A stretch of 64,000 nucleotides of DNA from Canna indica (Eukaryota; Streptophyta; Magnoliopsida; Zingiberales; Cannaceae): contig CP136891.1 in the NCBI GenBank assembly GCA_034359265.1, forward strand, positions 64,394,001 to 64,458,000. The letters are read 5' to 3'. The notes under the pieces were generated by a model. The model was not told the DNA's origin, made no database searches, and saw nothing but the letters and a program-made list of their open reading frames with translations. This document shows, in pieces, positions 1 through 10,596 of the stretch. The stretch's first letter is position 1; each line of letters starts with the position of its first letter. The position numbers and the translations under genes were made by a program.

Positions 1-907
1 TTATTGAAGGGAGGAACAGAGGAGGACGCTCTTGAGTGGACTGCTGACGAGTCTCCACGAGTCGGATTCACTCTGATCGTGCGACGATGATTCGCCGTAT
101 GGACCGACTCGGAAGAAGAATGGTTACAACCATTCTTTCTGAAGATGGTGGGAGTGTTATGGTGAAGATTTTAACTTCTTCCCCCGCCATCGGAGGTTCG
201 ACTCTGCGGATCGAAGTCCTCATGAAGATCTGCGAGTCTGACGATGCCGAAGAAGACGACGGCGCGAAGGCCGTTCGGCATCCACAACAGTTGGCACGGT
301 CGGAACCGAAATCTTCTCCCCTCCAAGGACGGGACGATGATTCAGAGCAGAATGATGAAGTTCTGGGAACTTCATGCCTGAAGGTCCGACGTAACATCAT
401 GGCGATATCCATTCCAGAATCTTCTCTCCAGAGTAGAGTTGATTCGGAAGAGCCGAAAGATGAAATTCTGGGAATTTCTTTTCAAAGGGATGGTGGGGGT
501 GATATTGAAGATTTAATAATTTCTGACATGGATCTACGTCAAAAGTCAAAAATTATCCCACCTGAATCGGCCATGAATCGCTCGGATAAAGGTACTCGGA
601 CCGACCCTCTGAATGTCAAATCATTATACCGCAAAGCCAAGCCGCGTGCCAGGCGAGGCAAATGTTTTATCTGCGGTGAAGAGGGGCATTCGCGAGAAAT
701 TGCGAAAAGAAGCAGGGCTACGCCATGAAGATCAAAGTTCCTGAAGACCGAGCATAGGAATGGAACCCTGCTGAATCATCGAGTGGTGCAGTGGCGGACC
801 GCGAGGACGAAACCGCCGCAGTTATCGTTTGCAAGAGTCGGAGGCCGACGGATGAGCCGACGACCCCATTATTAGAGGGGACCTACAATCACATGGGATC
901 CCTGTAG
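1..907 (+). pseudogene. Type B pararetroviral acidic/zinc-knuckle ORF, broken
   Basis: Coding remnant of the small type B pararetroviral unit. It starts at the window edge, so its 5' part is missing. The readable frame (87-728) is rich in Asp, Glu and Ser and ends in a basic stretch followed by a retroviral-type CCHC knuckle beginning CFICGEEGH. Compared with the copy at 10,597-11,214, one T is missing near position 690, so the last Cys/His positions are out of frame. A TAG also replaces a CAG near 755. The original stop is at 905-907. The knuckle is close to that of the type A capsid domain, so a nucleic-acid-binding, capsid-like role is inferred. The rest of the protein matches no family I recognise. 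Confidence 0.65.
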
Positions 908-1169
908 TTTGATTCTGTATGTCGGGCAATTATTGTATTGCTAGCCCGACGTGTCTTGTAAAGACAGGTGGTATCCCGTCTGTGTCGTGTCAAGGTCACT
1001 TCCAACTTGTGGATAGCCATCACTTAGTGGACGATGGGGCCCAATGAGCACCCGCACTAAGGATGAGCTTCCTTCGCAAGGAAGCAACCTTCAGTCTATA
1101 TTAAGAGTCTAGTTCGGAAGGTGCAGAGCAGACTCGAGAACCGAGTAGTTCTACTCTTCCAAAGTAGCA
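908..1169 (+). promoter_or_regulatory. Type B intergenic region and pregenomic promoter
   Basis: Non-coding region after the type B ORF. In order it has a CAATTATTG palindrome (927-935), the box GTGGACGATGGGGCCCAATG (from 1,027), a repeat of the form CTTCCTTCGCAAGGAAGC, a TATA-like CTATATTAAG (about 1,096-1,105), and a GC-richer stretch that would be the transcript start. The box is common to all promoters in this cluster. Near 1,170 the sequence switches to a type A promoter in the opposite orientation, so the two promoters face each other. Promoter identity is inferred from position and TATA spacing. Confidence 0.6.
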
Positions 1170-1668
1170 GGAAAGAGACAGAAAAGAAACGCGGAATCGC
1201 GGGAGGAAAGAGACAGGAAAGAAACGCGGAATCGAGGGATTGTCTTCTCAAAACAACTACGGGCTACAATGAACGCTGAGTTGGAATGAGAAAATGGAAA
1301 GCTTAACTTGATTAAAGTAGTAGGAAATGGTTACAATATGGAGAGTAGAACTGCTCGGGTCTCGAGTGTATCCTGCAACTCCGAACTAAATGCCTTATAT
1401 AGGCAGGAGGAAGCTTCTCGAGGAAGCTCAATAATGCAGTGCGGGTGCTCATTGGGCCCCATCGTCCACTGGATTACTGGCTATCCACAGTAAGATTCTT
1501 CATTTACAGCTAACTTGATAGGACTTCACACAATTATTGTCCTATCTTTACAGCTCATAGACTAAGACGTTACTAGCTTTACAACTCACAGGCTCAATTA
1601 TTGTCCTTCACGGTCTCCTGGTGCTTGTTGGTTCTTATCTCTTTGCCTAGTATATGTTGCTTTGTCTA
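1170..1668 (-). promoter_or_regulatory. Type A promoter P1 and 3' non-coding region
   Basis: Read on the minus strand, this follows ORF4. It has two CAATTATTG palindromes (1,595-1,603 and 1,531-1,539), the GGGGCCCAATGAGCACCCGC box, a GAAGCTTCCTC repeat, and a TATATAAG TATA box at about 1,395-1,403. The leader start runs toward 1,175. The PBS normally found just downstream is missing because the fragment ends at the junction with the type B promoter. The same region is seen at 17,717, 22,202, 26,462 and 30,271. Confidence 0.65.
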
Positions 1669-2058
1669 CTATTGCAAAGTGACTTGTGACATTAGAACCA
1701 GGTTTTTGATGTGATGCTCTACTGGTCCAAGAGCATCTGATGCCCAGTTATCCTTTGTTGCTGCTTGCTCTAATCTAGCTTTCTGGAGATAAGCCATTGC
1801 AAGTAGCTTGCCAACTTCTTCGATCGCTCTCATTGTTTGGGCCTTGTGGATTTCATAAGCTTCTCGTGCCCATTGGTGACTTTCATCTATCGTCCTTGGA
1901 TATTTGAACAGAAGGTCACCCATTAAGCGTTCCAGGTCTTCAAGGCCGTTCACACCACTGAGTACTGCCCAGTATTGAGCAGTAGTAATATCCTTCCTTA
2001 TTTTTGGCGACGTATCATGGTGGATAGTCATTAAGCCTTTGAGATTATCTAGAATCAT
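1669..2058 (-). pseudogene. Type A ORF4 (small protein downstream of RT)
   Basis: A small helical, soluble protein of 129 codons here. It is encoded just after the polyprotein and before P1. It has no membrane segment and no motif I recognise. Its position matches ORF4 of rice tungro bacilliform virus, but I see no convincing sequence likeness and no function can be given. Compared with 21,791-22,201 the last residues differ, because an indel near 1,694 shifts the C-terminal frame. Conservation of the frame in three copies argues that it was a real gene. Confidence 0.6.
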
Positions 2059-2134
2059 TCCGCAAAATTGAACAAACTATTAATAAGATAACAGTGGAAG
2101 TTTAGAGGGTTTCCACTCCCCTTTCATGTCTTCT

Positions 2135-4272
2135 TCAGTTGTCGAGGGCCGGATATTTTCCCTTTCTTAGGGAATCCGCATCTAACCATCTTTCTGGTTC
2201 TTTCGGTCCTTCAGTAGAATTTTCTTCTACATAGAGGAAGGGCAAGAATGGTTTTAACCAATCTTGATTTGTCTTGTTCCTTGCATACGAGCATTCAGGC
2301 TGCTCATGATTGTGATTGTTTTGAGGTTCTGGCTCTGGAGTAGCCGTGGTCACAATGTTTTTCTTCTCTTCTGGGTTGATCTGACTCAAAATTTCTTGAT
2401 CTTCTTCCTTTGAATTTGTGGGAACTGAGTTTTCGTCTTGAACGAGATTGGGTTGCTTGTTTGAACGAGATTGGCAGTCAATCTTGATAATGCATCGGCT
2501 AGTGTGTTTAATTTGCCATCGATGTGTTCAATCTTGTAAAAGCTTATTATGGCTTGACAGTCTGTTCTGAGAGTTATTTCTCCGTGGTCAAGGTAGTGGA
2601 TTTTGAGGGCTCTCAAAGTTTCCATACACGCATGTATTTCTGCGTCAATTGTAGACTTGACAGTTGGAAACTTGCCACTGGCATAAGCACATACTTTCTC
2701 TGTGCTTTTGGGGTCATGCTTTTTATTCTTCCACTTGTATATCCCTCCCCAACCTTTCATGCATCCGTCTGTTTCTAGAATTATGTATGCATCAGGTGGT
2801 GGTAATTCTAGATCAGGAAGTTTCTGGACTAAGTCTTTAATTCTCGCAATCAGTTGCTGATCTGATTGTTTAATTCGCTTGTCTCCGTGAGGGCTTGTTT
2901 TAGAATACAAAGGTCCTAAGAGAGTCCCTAAATTAGGGATGTAGGATCTGGCATAGTTGAGTATCCCAAGCCATGATCTGAGACCAGCCTTACTCTTCAA
3001 TTGCTCCTCATTGAAATTGATTATTTTCTTAATTATGTGAGGTTGCAGTCTTATCTTATTGCTACCAATAATTGCTCCCAGAAACTCTATTTCTTTGGTA
3101 GTTATTCTCATCTTAGAAGGAGAAAGAACTAATCCCCACTTCTCGCAAATAGCTAACATCTTTTCTAGATGCTTACCATGTTGCTCCTCATTGTCTGAAA
3201 AAACCAGTATATCATCTATGTACACAGCTATGAAGTTTTCTGTCCCTTGGAAGCACTGGTCCATTTTTCTCTGAAATATGGCTGGAGCATTTTTCAATCC
3301 GAATGACATTACCAGCCATTCATACAATCCTCCTGGTACTATAAAAGCAGTCCAGGGTATTGATTCTGGGGCCATTGCAACTTGGTGGAAGCCGCTCTTG
3401 AGGTCAAATTTAGAGAATATTCTGTTATTTCCTATTCTCTTTAAAATTGTATTTATACCTGGCAGGCTGTATTGATCTTTGTAGGTGTTGTCGTTAAGGG
3501 TCCAGAAATTAAATACCAATCTTTCTTTTCCCTTTACTTCTTTCTTTGTAATTGGGTCAATACTGGTGCCTGAATTTACCATGATTGTCATTGTCCTATG
3601 GCGGCTTGTGCTGGGCCTAATCACACCGATCTTCAGTAATGCCTTAACATGTTTATCAAACTGTTCATTCATTGCTGGTGTCACATGTTTAAGGGGCTTG
3701 TCTTGTATTGTCAGATCCGGGTTAATGATTTCAAGTTTGCATGTGACTTGGTTCTTGGCCCAATGCTGAATTAGATTCTCTCCAATGAATCCTTGATCTT
3801 TTAGCCTTTGCAAAAGGGGGCTAAATTTCTTCTTGAACCATTTTGACTCTTCATAAGAATCGTAAGTCACTGCCCTCTTAACTTCTAGGTATTCGTCCTC
3901 TGAGAGGCATAATTCCTCTATGGCAGCACTTGCTGTCAGCTCAGTATCTATCCTTGTAGTAATCGTTGTAACATTCTTATAAAATGTGACAGTCTGCTCT
4001 TCAATTCTGACTCCTCCCTGTAGAGCCCTTATGAAATTACAGCCGATTAGCATTTGAATTCCATCTCCTTTACCCATTGGGAAGGCATAAGTGAACGAAA
4101 TTCTGAACTTGTTTTCTTCAATAGCCATTTGGCCACTCTTGAGTCTCAATCTGGCCACTTGCTGTGAATTTACCTCATTGATCTGAATAGGGTAAGCGCT
4201 TGGTTCTAGCGCCTCTGGTGGTACTGCGTCCTGATTTATACAACATACCGTAGCTCTCGTGTCTAGAATAGC
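2135..4272 (-). pseudogene. Type A polyprotein: protease, RT, RNase H, tail (copy 1)
   Basis: Replication part of the pararetroviral polyprotein, which copies pregenomic RNA into DNA. In minus-strand order it has the aspartic protease (about 4,270-4,000), RT with the YIDD catalytic box (about 3,211-3,222), RNase H (about 2,780-2,430) and an acidic tail ending GKYPALDN. The protease active site reads DTR rather than the DTG seen in the copies at 17,040 and 33,750, which should abolish activity. About 0.36 kb of tail and about 0.09 kb of RNase H are missing near 2,435 and 2,533. This puts the surviving tail (2,389-2,135) in another frame. A TAG at 4,273-4,275 separates it from the capsid part. 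Confidence 0.85.
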
Positions 4273-5950
4273 CTAAATCTTGAATTTCTGTATTCCTGGG
4301 ATATCAATTACGATTTGCATATTGTAGAGTCTATTCAAGACCCTTCTTCCCCTCTTTAGGTCAGGAACTACTGAGTGAAGAATCTCTTCTTCTTCTAACA
4401 ATTTATTCGCAGTTTCCCTGAAGAATATCTCTGTTTGTGTTTTGCTGGTGGTGGCTTCTTCAGTAACTATGGATTTTCCTTTTGCAATCTTCCTTTCTAG
4501 ATCTTCTGTCTGATCTAGTCTTAACACATCAAATTTTTCTCCAAGATCCTCTAAATCTTGGCTTAGACGTAGTTCATCTATTTCATCTTTTAACCTCTGG
4601 TTTTCCGCCAGAAGATATTTTGTATACTCCAATAGTTCTCTTATCAGAGCATCTTTGTCGTCATAGGGCGTAAAGTTTGCCTTCTCGATGATGATTTTCC
4701 TGCCCAAGCAAAATCTGGAGCACATTGGGAATACTGTTATCCGACAATTTCTACAGTGAGCTCTCATTCTAGGGTTCGTGGGTTCTTTGCAATAAGTGCA
4801 TTTCTCACAGCCTTTTGTTATTTCAATCTAATTGTCTTCCCATTTGTGAATGCATTCCGTCATTTCTTTGGGAAGTTTAACTTGTGATCTCCATACAAGT
4901 GGTTTTGGCTCATCAGATTCTGATTTTTCTTCAGATACTATAACCATGGCTGTCTCATAAGGTAGATCATTGAGTTCAGTCGTAATTGAGTGCGCCATTC
5001 CCACTTCTCCTTCCGAAAATGAGCATATAGCATCGCTATCCGGCTCATTCTGCTCGACAGAGACAACATCCCAGTTGTCTGATACGTCCAGATTTTCCAC
5101 TATCGCTGCTCTGGCTATATTCCCTTGTTTTCTGCGACAGTCGCGAGCAAAGTGTCCTTCTTCTCCGCAGATGAAGCACTTGCAGCGTCTCACCTTATCA
5201 GCATGTTTTCTCTTAAATACCCTAACATGGGTATCATGAGGCTTTCCTCTATAAGTCTTAGCTTTTCTAAGACCATACTTCTTTTCCTTTTTATAATATC
5301 CAGGGATTGGGATTTTGTTGCATATTGTAAGGTCCTTCAAGCTTCTCTAAAAAGCTGCCCTCTTGCAGTGTTCTTCAAGATATTGATAAGTAAAATGAAT
5401 TCTGGGAAACACCCCTAGGTTGTTTCCTGGGTGTTTTTCAGCAAAAGCTACTTCAATTTCTCTGCCAATAATTGGTGGCATTTTTCTGAAAAATTTCTCA
5501 GAAAGTTCAGGGGAGACATACATCCTCCCTGACTTGGCTGCAAGGACCTTGTAGTCATTAATATACTCAAAAAGGTCTTTGATGTTGGTGCATGATAGCC
5601 TTTCAAGGTCATTGTATGCTCTGGTCTGTTCCTCCGTTGATCCTGTGACCGGATCCTCTAACAAAAACATTCTTCTTATTTGAGATATCACGTTCTGGGG
5701 GTCGTCAGCTATGTTCGTAAGTTCCTCGTATTCATTTGGGAACGCCATCCTCCATTGTATCCAGGTTTTCTTTTTCAGTTTCTCCAAGAAGGTTCTCAAT
5801 GTAACAGATTTTGGACTTGTTGTCAGTCCAGTTTCTCTCGTTTACCAGGTTTAGGGTGATTGACTCCCATCTTGCTATAACGTCACTGTATAGTCCGACG
5901 TTTTCTGGGAGAACTAGTAACACACCTTGGTTTGCTTGTGCTGATGGCAA
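4273..5950 (-). pseudogene. Type A polyprotein: capsid region with zinc knuckle (copy 1)
   Basis: Capsid domain of the polyprotein. The core lies at about 5,950-5,340. It is followed by a basic segment and a CCHC knuckle of the form CxxCxxxxHxxxxC (about 5,136-5,187). Next come an acidic stretch, a second Cys-rich segment (about 4,810-4,690, pairs CxxC and CxxC) and a coiled-coil-like Glu/Leu segment. Breaks are a one-base frameshift near 5,770 (a longer T run than in the 24.1-kb copy), a TAG at 5,347-5,349 and a TAG at 4,828-4,830. Capsid identity rests on the knuckle and on its place between movement protein and protease. Confidence 0.8.
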
Positions 5951-6024
5951 ATTATACCTTTCATCGTGTTGTTTAGAGTATCCTCCCTTTATGTTCTTCA
6001 GTCTTGACTGGATGGTTGGGACAT

Positions 6025-7440
6025 TTATTGCTGACGGTTGTTAGTCCCTGGACGGTACATTGCAGGACCCATTATTGGTTCTGTGGGTCTTGTGAGCGAG
6101 GACTCAGCTGTGGAGAATGCTGCCTCTGTTGTGTTTATGCTTTTGGTCAGCTGCTTGATCATTGGATACTCCATTTCAGCAGCATAAACTGTTTCAAAAT
6201 GGGATGGGTGGTTTTCCTTTTCCTCCCCTCCCCTGTTAAAAAGAATTGGGTCTGACCCAATTTCTTCTTCATCTTCAGATGCATCCCATTTTGGGGGATT
6301 CATCGTCTCATCATCGTAATAGTTGGTTGTTGACGGCTCTTCTACCTGTAGCTGCATCAGGTGCCTGAGAACTTGAAGAACTTCGTCTTCATCTTCGTCG
6401 GATTCCTCTTCTTCCATAGAGTCATCCCACTGGCATGTCATCATTAGGGCCAGTTCCTGTTCTAATGTTTCATCCTCGGAATTCTCAGCTTCAGCTCTTA
6501 CCATATCTGATGTTGTGGTGTAGTCTGAAAATTGCACGGCAAGTGTTCCATTTGTCTGTGACCTTATCATAGCAGTTTGTGGATTATGTTGTGTCGTTAA
6601 TACTGCAGGTCTGATTATCCACTGCCTCCCTTGTAGGCTGGCTGTAGTTCTGACTTGACCAGGAATTGCTCGAATTCCTCTGCTGGCCAGATGGTCGGCA
6701 ACGTGTTGCACGTTATACCGAAAGTTGGTATGGCTGCTATTTGATAGTCTTCCAATGAGTGATCGGGATAATAAGAGGTTGCTTTCACCTCCTTGCCATC
6801 CCTGGTAGCCATGTGTCTCAAGCACTAATTGAATGTGCTCCCTAAAGTCATGGATGCTGATTGTCATATCAGGTGTTGTGTATGCTAACTGAGTGTCAGT
6901 AGTTAGGTCTATCTCCATAGAGCTGATCACAGCTCTATCATCCATCCATCTAGTATCTCTTAATAATACTAGGGCGTTCACGCTTGCTCTTCTTCTATGC
7001 AGGGTGTGCAATCGGATCATAACCATGCCAATATGCAAGTGTTGTAGGCCTTTTTGCACTAGCAGGTTATAACTCTGGTCAGTTATAAAAGGAAGCTCGA
7101 CTTGGGTTCCTTCTGTAACTAGGATTCTCTCATCCGAGTAATGTTGATATACCCTGTGTTGTCTCTCGGACCAACCTGCTTGTTAAAGTGTTTCCGCAGG
7201 TACCTGTTGGGCTCTTTGATACTGAGATACTATCAGTTCAGCCTCAGGATTTAGTTGTGATTCTAGAATTCTTCTAAAGTTGTTTTTGCCTCCGTTGGGC
7301 AGTCTCCTTTGTGCCTCGTGGCGAAGTCGACTTCTCAGTCGGTAACCACGGATTTGGTTATCAATTGTGGGCTGTAAGTTGGACTCCCTTCCAGAAATTG
7401 AAGGTCTTGGTAGTACTTCGGTCCTTGTTATAGAAGTCAT
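6025..7440 (-). pseudogene. Type A polyprotein: movement protein and acidic linker (copy 1)
   Basis: N-terminal part of the polyprotein. The ATG at 7,440 overlaps the ORF2 stop in an ATGA. After a basic N-terminus rich in Arg comes a caulimovirid-type 30K movement-protein core (about 7,100-6,620), which in this family guides the virus through plasmodesmata. A very acidic linker with runs of Glu and Asp (about 6,480-6,250) leads toward the capsid. A TAA near 7,183 replaces a Gln codon. The frame is lost near 6,045 relative to the 24.4-kb copy. The fragment is otherwise collinear with the two other movement-protein copies. Confidence 0.8.
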
Positions 7441-7815
7441 TTTGCTTTTTCTTTTTCGATATTGAAAATTTCCTTAAGGTTTGTGAATACAAAGAGTTTC
7501 CCTTGTGCCTTTGGGATCTTTGGGGCCGATGGTTCTCCTAAACTGAGTTTCTGAAGATCCTTTTGTAGGCTTTCAATTGAACTAGCAAGTTCCTCTTGGT
7601 CTGTTGGCTTTGCTGCCTTCAAGGCTTTGACTTCTTGTTTTAGGATTTTAAGATCTTCCTTGATCTTGACTGTTAGTTGAATCAGAGTATTCAACTGTTT
7701 AAACAATGTTTGTGATAGCTTTTGTGTGACCTCAACTGGTTTAACAAATCCTTCGGCCGGTTGGCCAAGACATTCAGTGGCCTTTAAAGCTTCTATGTAT
7801 GTTGAACTGGCTGCT
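7437..7815 (-). pseudogene. Type A ORF2, 5'-truncated
   Basis: Small ORF preceding the polyprotein. Its stop overlaps the polyprotein ATG. The frame can be read upstream of the first Met at 7,706 as far as 7,815, where the fragment is joined to capsid sequence, so the true start is missing; it is present at 26,198. The protein has a heptad-like Leu/Ile stretch (about 7,690-7,590) and a Lys-rich end. Size, coiled coil and ATGA coupling resemble the ORF2 (virion-associated, nucleic-acid-binding) of badnaviruses. That match is an inference. Confidence 0.55.
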
Positions 7816-8302
7816 CTGGTTATATTCCCTTATTTTCTGCAACAGTCGCGAGCAAAGTGTCCTTCTTCTCCGCAGATGAAGCACTTGCAGCGTCTCACCT
7901 TATCAGCATGTTTTCTCTTAAATACCCTAACATGGGTATCATGAGGCTTTCCTCTGTAAGTCTTAGCTTTTCTAAGACCATACTTCTTTTTCTTTTTATA
8001 ATATCCAGGAATTGGGATTTTGTTGCAGATTGTAAGGTCCTTCAAGCTTCTCTGAAAAGCTGCCCTCTTGCATTGTTCTTCAAGATATTGATAAGTAAAA
8101 TGAATTCTGGGAAACACCCCTAGGTTGTTTCCTGGGTATTTTTCAGCAAAAGCTGCTTCGATTTCTCTGCCAATAATTGGTGGTATTTTTCTGAAAAATT
8201 TCTCAGAAAGTTCAGGGGAGATATACATCCTCCCTGACTTGGCTGCAAGGACCTTGTAGTCATTAATATACTCAAAAAGGTCTTTGATGTTGGTGTATGA
8301 AA
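7816..8302 (-). pseudogene. Type A capsid fragment
   Basis: A separate 0.49-kb piece of the capsid region carrying the conserved knuckle (about 7,844-7,890). At its left it is fused to the ORF2 fragment and at its right to a plus-strand movement-protein fragment. The knuckle is in frame, but a TAA comes soon after it (near 7,830). It is out of place in the type A map, so it marks a rearrangement rather than a viral gene order. Confidence 0.75.
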
Positions 8303-10370
8303 AGTTGGATAATCAGACCTGCAGTATTAATGGCACAACATAATCCACAAACTGCTATGATAAGGTCACGGACAGATGGAACACTTGTCGTGCAATTTTT
8401 AGACTACACGACAACATCAGCTATGGTAAGAGCTGAAGCTGAGAATTCCGAGGATGAAACATTAGAACAGGAACTGGCCCTAATGATGACATGCCAGTGG
8501 GATGACTCTATGGAAGAAGAGGAATTCGACGAAGATGAAGACGAAGATCTTCAAGTTCTCAGGCACCTGATGCAGCTACAGGTAGAAGAGCCGTCAACAG
8601 CCAACTATTACGATGATGAGACGATGAATCCCCCAAAATGGGATACATCTGAAGATGATGAAGAAATTGGGTCAGACCCAATTCTTTTTAACATGGGAGG
8701 GGAGGAAAAGGAAAACCACCCATCCCATTTTAAAACAATTTATGCTGCTGAAATGGAGTATCCAATGATCAAGCAGCTGACCAAAAGCATAAACACAACA
8801 GAGGCAGCATTCTCCACAGTTGAGTCCCAAAAGCACAGAGAAAGTATGTGCTTACGCCAGTGGCAAGTTTCCAACTGTCAAGTCTACAATTGACGCAGAA
8901 ATACATGCGTGTATGGAAACTTTGAGAGCCCTCAAAATCCACTACCTTGACCACGGAGAAATAACTCTCAGAACAGACTGTCAAGCCATAATAAGCTTTT
9001 ACAACAAGTCTGCGCAAAATAAACCTTCAAGAGTAAGATGGATCAATTTTGTTGACTTTGTAACAGGAACGGGAGTTCATATTCATTTTGAACACATCGA
9101 TGACAAATTAAACACACTAGCCGATGCATTATCAAGATTGACTGCCAATCTCGTTCAAACAAGCAACCCAGTATGGATGGATGATAGAGCTGTGATCAGC
9201 TCTATGGAGATAGACCTAACTACTGACTCTCAGTTAGCATACACAGCACCTGATATGACAATCAGCATCCATGACTTTAGGGAGCACATTCAATTAGTGC
9301 TTGAGACACATGGCTACCAGGGATGGCAAGGAGGTGAAAGCAACCTCTTATTATCCCGATCACTCATTGGAAGACTATCAAATAGCAGCCATACCAACTT
9401 TCGGTATAACGTGCAACACGTTGCCGACCATCTGGCCAGCAGAGGAATTTGAGCAATTCCTGGTCAAGTCAGAACTACAGCCAGCCTACAAGGGAGGCAG
9501 TGGATAATCAGACCTGCAGTATTAACGGCACAACATAATCCACAAACTGCTATGATAAGGTCACAGACAGATGGAACACTTGTCGTGCAATTTTCAGACT
9601 ACACCACAACATCAGATATGGTAAGAGCTGAAGCTGAGAATTCCGAGGATGAAACATTAGAACAGGAACTGGCCCTAATGATGACATGCCAGTGGGATGA
9701 CTCTATGGAAGAAGAGGAATCCGACGAAGATGAAGATGAAGATCTTCAAGTTCTCAGGCACCTGATGCAGCTACAGGTAGAAGAGCCGTCAACAGCCAAC
9801 TATTACGATGATGAGACGATGAATCCCCCAAAATGGGATACATCTGAAGATGATGAAGAAATTGGGTCAGACCCAATTCTTTTTAACAGGGGAGGGGAGG
9901 AAAAGGAAAACCACCCATCCCATTTTAAAACAATTTATGCTGCTGAAATGGAGTATCCAATGATCAAGCAGCTGACCAAAAGCATAAACACAACAGAGGC
10001 AGCATTCTCCACAGTTGAGTCCCAAAAGCACAGAGAAAGTATGTGCTTACGCCAGTGGCAAGTTTCCAACTGTCAAGTCTACAATTGACGCAGAAATACA
10101 TGCGTGTATGGAAACTTTGAGAGCCCTCAAAATCCACTACCTTGACCACGGAGAAATAACTCTCAGAACAGACTGTCAAGCCATAATAAGCTTTTACAAC
10201 AAGTCTGCGCAAAATAAACCTTCAAGAGTAAGATGGATCAATTTTGTTGACTTTGTAACAGGAACGGGAGTTCATATTCATTTTGAACACATCGATGGCA
10301 AATTAAACACACTAGCCGATGCATTATCAAGATTGACTGCCAATCTCGTTCAAACAAGCAACCCAGTATG
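8303..10370. repeat. 1,195-bp tandem duplication of a chimeric pararetroviral block
   Basis: The block starting at 8,303 recurs from 9,498, an offset of 1,195 bp. The second unit is incomplete. The abnormal joint between the acidic linker and RNase H (AGTTGAGTCCCAAAAGCAC, near 8,820 and 10,015) is identical in both units, so the joint formed before the duplication. Confidence 0.75.
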
Positions 10371-10465
10371 TATTGAAAGGCATCTGGCAGATTTAGAGGG
10401 AGCATTGACTGAGGCAAAGGAAGCTCCCCCAAAAGTTATTCAACAACTGTGTTTGGCTATTGGGT
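8303..10465 (+). pseudogene. Scrambled type A fragments: movement protein, capsid N-part, RNase H
   Basis: Plus-strand patchwork of type A coding pieces. The order is end of movement protein plus acidic linker (8,303-8,822), RNase H (8,826-9,171), movement-protein core (9,172-9,497), end of movement protein plus linker again (9,498-10,016), and RNase H plus the start of the tail (10,020-10,465). Each change of piece jumps about 1-3 kb on the viral map. Open frames cross several joints by chance, for example 8,820-9,452, but this should not be read as a designed fusion protein. The last piece ends inside a type B intergenic region. Confidence 0.75.
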
Positions 10466-10596
10466 CCCATCGTCCACTAAGAGATGGCTATCCACAAGTT
10501 GGAAGTGACCTTGACACGACACAGACGGGACACCACCCGTCTTTACAAGACACGTCGGGCCAGCAATACAATAATTGCCCGACATACAGAATCAAA
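10466..10596 (-). promoter_or_regulatory. Type B intergenic region, truncated
   Basis: Remnant of the non-coding region following the type B ORF on the minus strand. It keeps the CAATAATTG palindrome (10,569-10,577) and part of the GGGCCC box but has lost the TATA box. The neighbouring fragment is joined inside the box near 10,466. Confidence 0.55.

Noticed and set aside
8820..9452. RNase H-movement protein fusion gene
   Set aside because: The open frame crosses a rearrangement joint by chance. The next unit has a different continuation.
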